Positions 1 through 8,167 of a DNA stretch of 64,000 nucleotides are shown piece after piece. Position 1 is the first letter of the stretch. Every line of letters begins with the position of its first letter. Where the stretch lies: positions 62,001 through 126,000 of the forward strand of contig NZ_JAGGQJ010000002.1 in NCBI RefSeq assembly GCF_018613325.1. The letters are read 5' to 3'. The notes beneath the pieces were generated by a model that saw nothing but the letters and a program-made list of their open reading frames with translations, was not told the DNA's origin and did no database searches. Origin of the DNA: Bacillus sp. ISL-34 (lineage in GTDB: Bacteria; Bacillota; Bacilli; Bacillales; DSM-1321). The position numbers and the translations under genes are program-made.

Positions 1-1
1 T

Positions 2-562
2 GCCTTCCTCGTTTTGCTGGAACAGCTTTCACCTGTTGAAAGAGCGGTTTTCGTGCTTAGGGAAGCATTCACTTACAGCTATGAAGATATCGCCGAGATG
101 CTAGAAAAGAATGAAGTGAACTGCAGAAAGATCTACAGCCGGGCTAAGCGGAAATTACAGAATGATAGGCCAGTCCATCCGGAGGATACGAAACATGTCG
201 ATCTGTTGGCAAAAACATTCATAAAAGCATCTGCGACAGGAAACTTTGAGGAGTTTTTGGATCTTCTTACAGAAGATGTTGTCCTTGTTACTGACGGCGG
301 AGGAAAAGTGCTTTCTGCATTAAACCCAATTGTAACCAAACAGCGCGTATCCTCCTTTCTTAAAGGCGTTTCTGCTAAAGGAGGCTTCATAGGAGAACTT
401 CTTCCGGTGATGGTCAATGGCCAGGAGGGAATTTTGCAAATGAAAGAAGGAAAGCCTATCAAAGTCATCTGCTTTGAATTAGATCCAAAACAAAAAAATA
501 TCCGCAAAATCTTCATTGTCACCAATCCCGATAAATTAAATCATATTCCTGTGATAGATTGA
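2..562 (+). CDS. ECF41-type RNA polymerase sigma factor (SigJ-like), 3' part only
   Basis: The frame is open to the window edge, so the start and most of sigma region 2 lie upstream; 186 residues are visible. They begin inside sigma region 4 (LSPVERAVFVLREAF, then a helix-turn-helix around SYEDIAEMLEKNEVNCRKIYSRAKRKL). A SnoaL/NTF2-like extension of about 120 residues follows. The extension carries the DGGGK and, near the end, NPDKL signatures known for the ECF41 group, where the C-terminal domain modulates the sigma factor in place of an anti-sigma protein. The next gene is an AhpD/carboxymuconolactone decarboxylase-like protein, the usual ECF41 partner. The family assignment is firm; the target regulon beyond that neighbour is unknown. 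A TTG at 14 could be misread as the start, but the residues before it (AFLV) continue the sigma-4 fold. Confidence 0.9.
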   Translation, partial: AFLVLLEQLSPVERAVFVLREAFTYSYEDIAEMLEKNEVNCRKIYSRAKRKLQNDRPVHPEDTKHVDLLAKTFIKASATGNFEEFLDLLTEDVVLVTDGGGKVLSALNPIVTKQRVSSFLKGVSAKGGFIGELLPVMVNGQEGILQMKEGKPIKVICFELDPKQKNIRKIFIVTNPDKLNHIPVID

Positions 563-647
563 GGGCTCTCATTTTTGGATGTCACAAATCAAACCTCTAT
601 TTTGTCTTATAAGTGGAACCTAAAAAGATTTAATGGGGGAGATTGAC

Positions 648-1109
648 ATGGAACAACGGATTAACTACATGAAGACAAATCGTGAAGTGGTCAAATTAAT
701 GATGGGTTTGGAGGAGTACAAGAAAACAACGGAAATCGATAGCGCATTAATCGAATTGATTAAAATTCGCGCGTCTCAAATCAATGGCTGTGCGTACTGC
801 TTGGATATGCATACAAAGGATGCCCGGGCAATGGGTGAAACGGAACAAAGAATTTACTGTTTGAGTGCTTGGCGTGAATCACCATTCTATTCTGATTCGG
901 AAAGGGCAGCTCTGGAATTGACGGAAGCGGTCACGGCCATTTCTGCCAACGGTGTACCTGATGAACTGTATGAGAGGGTTCGCCTTCATTTTGATGAAAA
1001 ACAATATATCGATCTCGTTACCATAATCATCACGATCAATGGCTGGAACCGATTGGCCATTTCAGCCCAAAACATACCAGGGCACTATAAGCCTGTAATG
1101 GAAAAATAA
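648..1109 (+). CDS. Carboxymuconolactone decarboxylase / AhpD-like protein
   Basis: A 153-residue AhpD-fold protein with the redox motif CAYCLDMH (CxxC plus His) near residue 47. Such proteins act as alkylhydroperoxidase-like thiol reductases or small peroxidases. I choose ATG 648 because GGGGGA lies at 635-640 with normal spacing; the ATG at 633 is too close to any Shine-Dalgarno. It sits 85 bases after the ECF41 sigma gene, matching the known linkage of ECF41 sigma factors with a carboxymuconolactone decarboxylase/oxidoreductase/epimerase target. The substrate is not predictable from sequence. Confidence 0.88.
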   Translation: MEQRINYMKTNREVVKLMMGLEEYKKTTEIDSALIELIKIRASQINGCAYCLDMHTKDARAMGETEQRIYCLSAWRESPFYSDSERAALELTEAVTAISANGVPDELYERVRLHFDEKQYIDLVTIIITINGWNRLAISAQNIPGHYKPVMEK

Positions 1110-1119
1110 TGTCGTTATC

Positions 1120-1150
1120 AAAACCCCTTGTATGGTTACAAGGGGTTTTA
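1120..1150. terminator. Bidirectional terminator after the AhpD-like gene
   Basis: The arms AAACCCCTTG (from 1121) and CAAGGGGTTT (1139-1148) form a GC-centred hairpin with T/A-rich flanks, between the AhpD-like gene (+) and the convergent small membrane protein gene (-). Confidence 0.8.
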
Positions 1151-1173
1151 ATTGTAAAAACGTGGCTTTTTAA

Positions 1174-1401
1174 TTATTTTTCTTTTTTATAAAAGCGTTC
1201 ACCCGTATCAGGATTATAATACACCCTTGTTTTTTCTCCTGTCACGGGGTCAATATTTATTTCATCTGTCGATTGAAATCCATCAGGAACTTTTACACCG
1301 TGATTGCGTTTAAACCGTTTATCATAGATAAAGTATCCAAGTAAAATGCATAAGATAACTATAATAATTTGTAATATATAGTACCCTATGATGAATATCA
1401 T
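1174..1401 (-). CDS. Small membrane protein of unknown function
   Basis: 75 residues. One hydrophobic helix (about residues 2-25, rich in Ile/Leu/Tyr) is followed by a charged cytoplasmic-type tail with the motif INIDPVTGEKTRVYYNP and a second TGERFY copy, so DPxTGE-type elements occur twice. I do not recognise a named family. Its ATG overlaps the stop of the upstream YbjQ-family gene (TAATG), so the two are translationally coupled. A role in the same process as the YbjQ-like protein is inferred from this only. Confidence 0.7.
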   Translation of the reverse strand: MIFIIGYYILQIIIVILCILLGYFIYDKRFKRNHGVKVPDGFQSTDEINIDPVTGEKTRVYYNPDTGERFYKKEK

Positions 1402-1721
1402 TATATTTTCTCCACAATGACGGCGGTTCCATATGCAACAATTTCGCTCATATTCGTACCGATTTCCCCAGAATCATATCTCATCATTATAATTGCGTTT
1501 GCACCCATTTCAGTGGCATTTTTTATCATACGGTCCATAGCTTCTTTTCTTGAATCTTCAAGCATCGCTGTATATTGCTTGATTTCCCCGCCTACCAGGG
1601 ATTTTAACCCTGCCATGATATCGCCGCCAATCCCTCTGCTTCTTACAATTAGACCGAAGGCAGGCCCTTTTACCTCTACAATTTTGTATCCTTCAATTTT
1701 TTCTGTGGTAACTACCAACAC
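1401..1721 (-). CDS. YbjQ/UPF0145 family protein
   Basis: 106 residues, the normal length for the YbjQ (heavy-metal-binding-domain-like, UPF0145) family. Typical features are the N-terminal TTEKIEGYKIVEVKGPAFG, the central RSRGIGGDIMAGLKSLVGGEIKQYT and the EMGANAIIMMRYDS block. Family members form pentamers; their biochemical role is not established. The start is taken as GTG at 1721, preceded by GGAGG eight bases upstream; an ATG just before it is out of frame and stops after three codons. It is the first gene of a two-gene operon with the small membrane protein. Confidence 0.88.
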   Translation of the reverse strand: MLVVTTEKIEGYKIVEVKGPAFGLIVRSRGIGGDIMAGLKSLVGGEIKQYTAMLEDSRKEAMDRMIKNATEMGANAIIMMRYDSGEIGTNMSEIVAYGTAVIVEKI

Positions 1722-2070
1722 ATTAATCGCCTCCGACTTATTTACTTTATTATTTAAAACTTTTCATGAACTTTTCCTGAACTGAAGGCATAAACAAATG
1801 GTCTAAGTTCGCATGAAATTTAAATATTACATGTAGTTCCTTGTTTATCAAGCGCAGTAATCATTCGTTTAAAATTTTAACATAATATAAGCTTTATCCC
1901 TCTTACAATAGGGATTTCACTTCTTTAACATGTAACATATTTCGGGTAAGCATAAAAAATCCCATTTCGCAGAAAAGAAATGGGATTAAATTCATCAGTG
2001 TTTTTCCTGCTGTTTTTTGAGCTAATTGCCCACCTTCAAAATGAATTTTTGCTTTTTATTTCTAAAGGTA
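1722..2070. other. Intergenic region between the YbjQ-like and LuxR-type genes
   Basis: A/T-rich. It should carry the promoter of the YbjQ-like operon near 1740-1900, but I see no convincing -35/-10 pair. The only clear structure is the hairpin at 1955-1990, listed separately. Confidence 0.5.
1955..1990 (-). terminator. Terminator of the LuxR-type regulator gene
   Basis: The arms ATCCCATTTC (1959-1968) and GAAATGGGAT (1977-1986) are perfect complements. Read on the minus strand, the hairpin is followed by six T residues. It lies about 80 bases after the stop of the minus-strand regulator. Confidence 0.75.
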
Positions 2071-2604
2071 CTATAAACTGCGGTTTTCCATCTTAACTTC
2101 ATGAAGAATTTCATGCAATTTATTCTTATAATACAAGCTGATTAATTGTGATCTGGAGGCTACGTTTAATTCTTCAAACAATTTATTTACATGGTTACGA
2201 ACTGTAGAAATACTTATATGCAGATTATCAGCTATTTCTTTATCTTTGAGACCTTGAGTTATGCTCTGGATTATCCGCAAATCAACTTTATGAAGCGGTT
2301 CCCTGGTGAATAAAGTTGATTTATCTGTTTTTATTATTTCTTCAATTAATAATTTCTCACGGTACACATGTAACTCGTAGGAGATTTGATTAGCGAGCAT
2401 TTCAGAAATCATTTTAAAATGTTCACTATCATCCGTTGTGAATATACCTACATAGCCTTGCAATTCCTTATTTTTAATTTCATGGAACGGGGTAGATATA
2501 ACACTAAAATCCTTTCCGGAAATTTGATTTTTAGTTTTTACAGTAGTATTTTGCAATGAACTTAAAGCAAATGCATTATTTTCAACAGCTTCTTTTATAA
2601 CCAA
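2071..2604 (-). CDS. LuxR-type HTH regulator, probably 5'-truncated
   Basis: The last ~60 residues are a LuxR/GerE-type helix-turn-helix (LRIIQSITQGLKDKEIADNLHISISTVRNHVNKLFEEL). The first ~110 residues look like the end of a GAF-like sensory domain (ISTPFHEIKNKELQGYVGIFT). There is no ATG before the in-frame stop at 2644, and the only start on offer is TTG 2604 without a Shine-Dalgarno. Further upstream on the same strand and frame, short open stretches are interrupted by stops. I infer an intact gene with a longer sensory domain that has lost its 5' part. It could still be expressed as a DNA-binding fragment. No target is evident. Confidence 0.6.
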   Translation of the reverse strand: MVIKEAVENNAFALSSLQNTTVKTKNQISGKDFSVISTPFHEIKNKELQGYVGIFTTDDSEHFKMISEMLANQISYELHVYREKLLIEEIIKTDKSTLFTREPLHKVDLRIIQSITQGLKDKEIADNLHISISTVRNHVNKLFEELNVASRSQLISLYYKNKLHEILHEVKMENRSL

Positions 2605-2897
2605 TTTACATATATCTTTATTTTCTGAATTGCTATAGCTTGTTTACTTTACTCGTTTCACAATAAACTATTTTGGGGTGTGGTTGGTTCCAAAAAAGAC
2701 GACTGCTGTTTCAGAAATGACACGGGTCCTGGAGATGGTTTTTAGGGAATTATGTGATTGGTATTTCCACACCGAGCATTGATGAAATTCTATAAATAAT
2801 GCTTATACACCCATTCTCCTAAACCTAAAACAAAATTCGACAAGGATTTCATTGCTGGTGTAAGATGAATGAAAAAGCCAGAAATGGGGTGAATGCA
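2605..2897. other. Intergenic region upstream of lytS, with possible remnant of the LuxR-type gene
   Basis: On the minus strand, frame-consistent fragments (for example TISRTRVISETAVVFFGTNHTP around 2690-2760) could be decayed coding sequence of the neighbouring regulator, but they are too short to prove it. The region also divides the two divergent genes and must carry the lytS promoter. No clear promoter motif was found by eye. Confidence 0.35.
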
Positions 2898-4682
2898 TTG
2901 GTTGATTTATTACCGTCGCTGTTTGAAAAAGTGGGGATCATCGTAATTGCTGCATTCCTGCTTTCTTATATGAAACCCTTTCGGCAAATGATAGGCCATG
3001 AACATGAAATGTCAAAGAAAATCATGTTTATCGCACTTTTTGGAGCATTCGGCATCATAAGCAACTATACAGGAATCGAAATCGGGAAGCATGCCATGCC
3101 AGAGGGTGATTGGCATGCTGAGATTGCTCCCGATAACGCGATTGCCAACACAAGAATCATGGGCGTGGCAATCGGCGGTTTGCTGGGGGGACCATTTGTT
3201 GGATTGGGAGTAGGGTTGATTGCAGGGCTTCACCGTTATTTTCTTGGGGGTTTTACGGCGGGGGCTTGTGCGATCGCCGCGATTTTTGCTGGGGTTTTAT
3301 CGGGTTTTTTGGGGAAAAGGCGGCGAAAGCATGGGACAATCACCCCTTGGTTTGCCCTTCCCATTTGCATGGCATTGGAAGCGATCCAAATGGGCATCAT
3401 CCTGGTGACGGCCAAACCATTTGAAAGGGCGTGGGAGCTCGTACAAGTAATCGGACTTCCCATGATCATCATCAACGGGTTCGGGACTTTACTATTCATG
3501 CTCATCATTCAATCGATCACGAGGGATGAAGCACGGACCCGGGCCGTACAAACGAATCTTGCGTTTTTGATTGCAGATCAAACATTGCCCTTTTTCCGGC
3601 AAGGTCTGAATCAAACTTCATGCAAGAGAATAGCCCAAATCATCTTGGAGCTGACTGAGGCCGACGCCGTGGCCATTACCAATGAACATAGCGTACTTGC
3701 CCATGTTGGTGCTGCGTCCGATCACCATGTCCCAAAGGTGGGAATAGCGACAGGCTTAACGAAAAAAGCCCTTGAACAAGGGAAAATCATCGTGGCCAAA
3801 ACAAAAAAGGACATTTATTGTTTTCATGATCAATGCCCATTGCAGGCGGCCGTAGTCCTGCCATTGCAGGTCCAGCAGAAAACGGTCGGGACTTTGAAGA
3901 TGTATTTCAAGCATCCGGATAAATTAAGCCAAGTGGAACAGGAGTTAGCTGAAGGATTGGCTAAACTATTTTCCACTCAATTGGAACTCGCTAAAGCGGA
4001 AATGCAAACGAAATTATTAAAAGATGCTGAAATTAAGGCCTTGCAGGCACAGGTCCATCCTCATTTTTTATTCAATGCAATCAATACGATATCCGTTTTA
4101 TGCCGGACGGATGTAGAGAAGGCAAGAAATTTATTGCAGGAGCTCAGTGCCTTCTTTCGCTCTAATTTACAAGGGGCCCGACAAATATTGGTGCCGCTGG
4201 AAAAGGAATTGGAGCATGTTAACGCTTATTTATCACTGGAGCAGGCGCGTTTTCCAGATAAATATCATATCGACTATCGCATTGAACCAAGGCTTAAGGA
4301 AGTTCTCATCCCTCCATTCACGTTGCAGCCACTTATTGAGAATGCGGTACACCATGCATTTCCACATGTGAAAAGCAAAGGTGAAATCATCATTCACGCA
4401 TACTTTAAAGACGATATGATGCGCATTGTTGTGGAGGATAACGGAAAAGGGATTTCAAGCGGGAGAATAGATGAATTGGGTAAGCATGCTGTAGAATCGA
4501 CTAAGGGTACAGGAACGGCCCTCCATAATATCAGTGAACGGCTGGAGGGGATCTATAAAGGTCAGGCCGGCCTTTCGATAGAAAGTGAAGCGGGGCACGG
4601 AACACAAGTGAAAATATCAATACCACTCAACGAAAAAGGAGCATATGTCAACGATGATGAAAGCATTTATCGTAGAGGATGA
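2898..4682 (+). CDS. lytS: LytS-family sensor histidine kinase
   Basis: About 594 residues. Order: N-terminal 5TMR-LYT membrane sensor (residues 1-190; KVGIIVIAAFLLSYMKPFR and SNYTGIEIG are family hallmarks), a GAF domain (about 220-365), a His_kinase dimerisation block with the phospho-acceptor in HPHFLFNAINTI, and a HATPase (ENAVHHAF, DNGKGI). I prefer TTG 2898 because GGGGTGA lies just upstream (2886-2892) and it gives the N-terminus usual for LytS; the ATG at 2865 has no good ribosome site. The stop overlaps the response regulator gene by 38 bases. LytS/YehU-type kinases sense pyruvate or membrane state; the cstA neighbour favours pyruvate here (inference). Confidence 0.93.
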   Translation: MVDLLPSLFEKVGIIVIAAFLLSYMKPFRQMIGHEHEMSKKIMFIALFGAFGIISNYTGIEIGKHAMPEGDWHAEIAPDNAIANTRIMGVAIGGLLGGPFVGLGVGLIAGLHRYFLGGFTAGACAIAAIFAGVLSGFLGKRRRKHGTITPWFALPICMALEAIQMGIILVTAKPFERAWELVQVIGLPMIIINGFGTLLFMLIIQSITRDEARTRAVQTNLAFLIADQTLPFFRQGLNQTSCKRIAQIILELTEADAVAITNEHSVLAHVGAASDHHVPKVGIATGLTKKALEQGKIIVAKTKKDIYCFHDQCPLQAAVVLPLQVQQKTVGTLKMYFKHPDKLSQVEQELAEGLAKLFSTQLELAKAEMQTKLLKDAEIKALQAQVHPHFLFNAINTISVLCRTDVEKARNLLQELSAFFRSNLQGARQILVPLEKELEHVNAYLSLEQARFPDKYHIDYRIEPRLKEVLIPPFTLQPLIENAVHHAFPHVKSKGEIIIHAYFKDDMMRIVVEDNGKGISSGRIDELGKHAVESTKGTGTALHNISERLEGIYKGQAGLSIESEAGHGTQVKISIPLNEKGAYVNDDESIYRRG

Positions 4683-5400
4683 ACCACTGGCAAGAGATGA
4701 ATTGAAATATCTATTGAAGAGGAGCAGGCAAGTAGAAGTCGTGGGTGAGGCCGAGGGGATAGAAGATGCCATGAGGGATATTTCCCGCCTTAAACCTGAA
4801 CTTGTCTTTTTGGACATAGAGCTTGCAGATGGTAATGGTTTGCATTTGGCTAAGCAATTGGCGGGACTTGACCCGGCACCTTCGCTCATTTTTGCGACCG
4901 CTTATGATGAGTTTGCCCTCCAAGCCTTCGAGTTATATGCATTTGATTATCTATTAAAGCCATTTAATGAAAAAAGGATTCGTCAAACATTGGATAAGCT
5001 CATGAAGCAGCGTCAAATCGGGGAAGACGAATCCAGGATTGCACCTCCCACCAGCCGGACGGCGGTGGAACAGACAGGTAAATTGGCTGTAGTGATAGAT
5101 GATCGGATCGTTTTGATCGACCGGGATAATATTTTATTCATAGGACTCATGGATGGAAAGACGATCATTAAAACGGAAGAAAATGAATATAAAATCGGTG
5201 ACCCTCTCATCGTGCTTGAAAGGAAGCTCGATAAGCGCTCATTTTTACGGGTGCATCGCGGTTTTATCGTGAATGTCATCCATATATCCGAAATACAGCC
5301 TTGGTTTAACTCGACTTATAATCTCATCATGAGTGACGGATCAAACATTCCGGTTAGCCGCACGTATGTGAAGGAGCTTAAGCAGCTTATCGGCTTTTAA
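4645..5400 (+). CDS. lytT: LytT/LytR-family response regulator (LytTR DNA-binding domain)
   Basis: 251 residues: CheY-like receiver (residues 1-120; acidic pocket VEDE, phospho-acceptor Asp in LVFLDIELADG, Lys in YLLKPF), a linker of about 25 residues, and a LytTR domain (about 150-251; RVHRGFIVNVIHI and DGSNIPVSRTYVKELK are characteristic). It overlaps lytS, so kinase and regulator are translated as a pair. The start at 4645 follows AAAAAGGAG closely; ATG 4654 is an alternative. It probably activates cstA immediately downstream, as BtsR does for the CstA-family pyruvate transporter in enterobacteria (inference by analogy). Confidence 0.93.
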   Translation: MSTMMKAFIVEDEPLARDELKYLLKRSRQVEVVGEAEGIEDAMRDISRLKPELVFLDIELADGNGLHLAKQLAGLDPAPSLIFATAYDEFALQAFELYAFDYLLKPFNEKRIRQTLDKLMKQRQIGEDESRIAPPTSRTAVEQTGKLAVVIDDRIVLIDRDNILFIGLMDGKTIIKTEENEYKIGDPLIVLERKLDKRSFLRVHRGFIVNVIHISEIQPWFNSTYNLIMSDGSNIPVSRTYVKELKQLIGF

Positions 5401-5413
5401 AAATTTTCATAAT

Positions 5414-5470
5414 TCTGCATTTTAGCTTCTTCATAATGCAGTCCACCCCTCGATATCTGCATTATAACTT
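5414..5470 (+). promoter_or_regulatory. Direct repeats upstream of cstA: candidate LytTR-regulator binding sites
   Basis: TCTGCATTTTAGCTT begins at 5414 and TCTGCATTATAACTT at 5456. The two 15-mers differ at two positions and start 42 bases apart (four helical turns). LytTR domains bind imperfect direct repeats upstream of target promoters. An inverted copy AATGCAG (5435-5441) pairs with CTGCATT at 5416. The exact consensus for this regulator is unknown. Confidence 0.45.
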
Positions 5471-5480
5471 GAAAACCCAT

Positions 5481-5494
5481 TGAAGCCGCTTTCA
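5481..5494. promoter_or_regulatory. Candidate catabolite-responsive element (cre) upstream of cstA
   Basis: TGAAGCCGCTTTCA matches the cre consensus TGWAANCGNTNWCA at all but one position. It lies 48 bases before the chosen cstA start, where CcpA binding would block transcription. Carbon-starvation transporters are commonly catabolite-repressed. Confidence 0.55.
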
Positions 5495-5541
5495 TTGTGA
5501 TATCATTTTTTTACGATGTAAGAAATAGAGGGGGTTCAAAT

Positions 5542-7335
5542 ATGAATGCGGTTACAATTGTCATAGGCTCCATTTGTATATTAATGATTGCCTACCGTTT
5601 ATACGGGACATTCATAGCACTGAAAGTATTAAAACTCGATGATTCCAAGCCGACACCGGCCCATAAATTAGAAGATGGAAAAGATTATGTTCCAACAAAT
5701 AAATGGGTGGCATTCGGCCACCATTTTGCAGCCATTGCAGCCGCTGGTCCTTTGGTGGGGCCGATCCTTGCTGCACAATTCGGCTATTTGCCAAGTTTAT
5801 TATGGCTTTTAATCGGGGCTGTAATCGGGGGAGCCGTCCATGATGCCGTCGTGCTTTTCGCCTCGATGCGTAAAGACGGCAAATCCCTTTCGGAAGTTGC
5901 GAAAGAAGAACTTGGACCTGTAGCAGGCTTCTGTACAGGACTCGCAATGCTTTTTATCATTATGATCACGATGGCAGGACTTTCAATGGTCGTTCTTCAT
6001 GCTTTGGAAAATAATCCATGGGGCACGTTTGCAGTCGGGATCACCATACCAATCGCCATGGGTGTAGGGCTTTACCATAAAAAAACCGGCAACCTGAAAG
6101 GGGCGACCATCGTCGGGTTCGCGCTCATCATGGCCGCAATTTTACTTGGTCCGAACATTCAAGGAACGGCACTTGGTGAATTATTGACACTTGAGGCGAG
6201 CACCCTTGCCATCATTTTGCCGATCTATGCTTTCTTCGCTGCCGCATTGCCTGTTTGGCTGCTGCTGGCACCTCGTGATTACTTGAGTACTTTTATGAAA
6301 ATCGGTGTATTTGCCGCATTGATTATCGGCGTTTTCGTCGTGAATCCAGAAATTCAGTTTCCTGCGTTTACAGAATTCATTAATGGCGGGGGCCCGATTG
6401 TAGCCGGTCCTGTTTGGCCATTCATTTCAATAACCATCGCCTGTGGGGCGATTTCAGGATTCCATGCATTTGTCGGATCGGGTACAACTCCAAAAATGTT
6501 AAACCGTTGGAGTGATATCAAATCCGTTGGTTTCGGAGCGATGCTTGTCGAATGTGTCGTTGCCATCATGGCTTTGATTGCTGCGGTTTCACTGCAGCCA
6601 GGTGATTATTTTGCGATTAACTCCACACCTGAAGTATTTCAAACATTAGGCATGGAAACCGTACACCTTGATGAACTCAGTGAAGAAATCGGCATTAATC
6701 TGGAGGGACGGACAGGCGGGGCAGTTACACTTGCTGTCGGCATGACCTATATTTTCACCGAAATACCCTTCTTTGACAAACTGGCATCGTTTTTCTTCCA
6801 ATTCGTCATCATGTTCGAGGCGGTGTTCATATTAACCGCAATCGATTCAGGGACACGTGTTGCCCGTTACTTAATCCAGGACTTTTTCGGGGAGTTCTAT
6901 AAACCATTAAAACGAGTCGATTGGCTGCCGGGGAACATCTTCGCCAGCGCATTAGCCTGCTTTATCTGGGGATACCTGCTTTACTCTGGGGACATCGGTT
7001 CGATCTGGGCACTCTTTGGCGTATCCAACCAGCTCATGGCTTCGATTGGACTCATCATCGGTGCCACCGTCGTACTGAAAATCGCAGACAAACGCTGGTA
7101 TATCTGGACATGCCTCGTACCTCTTGCCTACTTATATGTAACAGTCAATGTAGCAGGGTACTGGATGGTGAAAAACGTATACCTGAACCCGGACTCTGCA
7201 GGATTCAGCATCTTGAACGGAATACTATCGATCACCATGTTAATCCTGGGCTTGATCATCCTGGTTGCCGCCTTGAAAAAATGGAGGGAGCTTTGGAAAA
7301 TCCCTCAAGCAGAACTATTGAAAAGATCCGCATGA
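5542..7335 (+). CDS. cstA: CstA-family carbon starvation / pyruvate transporter
   Basis: 597 residues and 16-18 hydrophobic segments. Family-typical stretches include KWVAFGHHFAAIAAAGPLVGP, GAVIGGAVHDAVVLFASMR, ISGFHAFVGSGTTPKML and an AIDSGTRVARYLIQD block. CstA proteins are proton-coupled importers of pyruvate and peptides used when preferred carbon runs out. The start is ATG 5542, seven bases after GAGGGGG; the longer open frame from 5497 has no ribosome site. It lies directly downstream of lytS-lytT with its own control region, and a terminator follows at 7342. The length is standard and no defect is seen. Confidence 0.93.
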   Translation: MNAVTIVIGSICILMIAYRLYGTFIALKVLKLDDSKPTPAHKLEDGKDYVPTNKWVAFGHHFAAIAAAGPLVGPILAAQFGYLPSLLWLLIGAVIGGAVHDAVVLFASMRKDGKSLSEVAKEELGPVAGFCTGLAMLFIIMITMAGLSMVVLHALENNPWGTFAVGITIPIAMGVGLYHKKTGNLKGATIVGFALIMAAILLGPNIQGTALGELLTLEASTLAIILPIYAFFAAALPVWLLLAPRDYLSTFMKIGVFAALIIGVFVVNPEIQFPAFTEFINGGGPIVAGPVWPFISITIACGAISGFHAFVGSGTTPKMLNRWSDIKSVGFGAMLVECVVAIMALIAAVSLQPGDYFAINSTPEVFQTLGMETVHLDELSEEIGINLEGRTGGAVTLAVGMTYIFTEIPFFDKLASFFFQFVIMFEAVFILTAIDSGTRVARYLIQDFFGEFYKPLKRVDWLPGNIFASALACFIWGYLLYSGDIGSIWALFGVSNQLMASIGLIIGATVVLKIADKRWYIWTCLVPLAYLYVTVNVAGYWMVKNVYLNPDSAGFSILNGILSITMLILGLIILVAALKKWRELWKIPQAELLKRSA

Positions 7336-7341
7336 GCATAC

Positions 7342-7373
7342 AAAAATCCGGGCGGAAACTGCCCGGATTTTTG
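7342..7373 (+). terminator. Terminator of cstA
   Basis: AAATCCGGGC and GCCCGGATTT form a perfect GC-rich stem with a short loop, followed by T residues. Confidence 0.88.
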
Positions 7374-7478
7374 TTCGTTATGATGCCCGCATTTAAAATG
7401 AAGACACCAAAACCTGAAAAAGGAAAGTATCAATAACCCCAACTTTGTTAATGATAGCAAATGAGGAGGTGTGATAAG

Positions 7479-7634
7479 ATGGCAAAAGATGTTCTATGTG
7501 AAGTGAATAATTGTAAATATTGGGATTCTGGAAACAAATGCAGTGCAGATGCTATTTATGTTGTCAGCCATAAAGGGAACCAAGCATCAAATAGCAAAGA
7601 AACGGATTGCAAAACATTTGATCCAGAAATTTAA
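7479..7634 (+). CDS. Small cysteine-rich DUF1540-type protein
   Basis: 51 residues: M-A-K-D-V-L-C-E-V-N-N-C, then a third Cys in NKCSAD and a fourth in ETDCKTF. The CEVNNCKYW...GNKCSA...TDCKTF layout with four spaced Cys is the DUF1540 pattern; such peptides are common in spore-formers and thought to bind a metal. GAGGAGGTG lies seven bases before the ATG. The function is unknown. It is followed by its own hairpin terminator. Confidence 0.85.
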   Translation: MAKDVLCEVNNCKYWDSGNKCSADAIYVVSHKGNQASNSKETDCKTFDPEI

Positions 7635-7642
7635 ATCATCCG

Positions 7643-7672
7643 GGGTAACCATCAACTGGTTACCCTTCTTTC
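7643..7672 (+). terminator. Terminator of the DUF1540 gene
   Basis: GGGTAACCA (7643-7651) pairs with TGGTTACCC (7657-7665) around a 5-base loop and is followed by a T-rich run. Confidence 0.75.
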
Positions 7673-7748
7673 ATATTTATTATTGATAATAAAAATCATT
7701 TTCATTCAAGAATATAGAAATTCATTTTATTTTTTTCTTCATGACTTA

Positions 7749-8167
7749 GTGAGTTTGATTGATATAATCGAGAGTTTGATCGATAAATTCGAGAGTTAGG
7801 GCGATATACTCCTGAATTATGCTGTTTACTCTTGATTAGAGCACTTTACTCGTGAATTAGGGCAGTTTACTCGTGAGTTAGAGCGCTTTACTCGTGAGTT
7901 CGCAGTTTACACGAGAGTTTGAGCACTTCTCGTGAATTAGGGCAATTTACTCGTGAGTTAGAGCGCTTTACTCGTGAATTTAGCAGTATTACTCGTGAAT
8001 TAGGGCAATTTACTCGTGAGTTCGCAGTTTACACGAGAGTTTGAGCAGTTTACTCGTGAGTTTTGGCAATTTACTCGTGAATTAGGGCAATTTACTCGTG
8101 AGTTCGCACATTACTTTTGAATTTGAGTATATTACTCGTTAGTTTGCACGATTACTTTTGAAATCGT
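7749..8167. repeat. Array 1: about 20 degenerate ~20-bp tandem repeats
   Basis: Units of 19-21 bases abut without spacers. The consensus is close to GTGARTTAGGGCARTTTACTC, with variants such as GTGAGTTCGCAGTTTACAC. Some unit orders recur (the pair GTGAGTTCGCAGTTTACAC then GAGAGTTTGAGCA is seen twice), suggesting growth by multi-unit duplication. The array fills the tail-to-tail gap between the DUF1540 gene and the O-methyltransferase gene and runs into the 3' end of the latter. Reading frames across it are closed by stops. Confidence 0.9.

Noticed and set aside
7749..8167. CRISPR array
   Set aside because: The 20-bp units are adjacent and degenerate with no unique spacers, and there are no cas genes.
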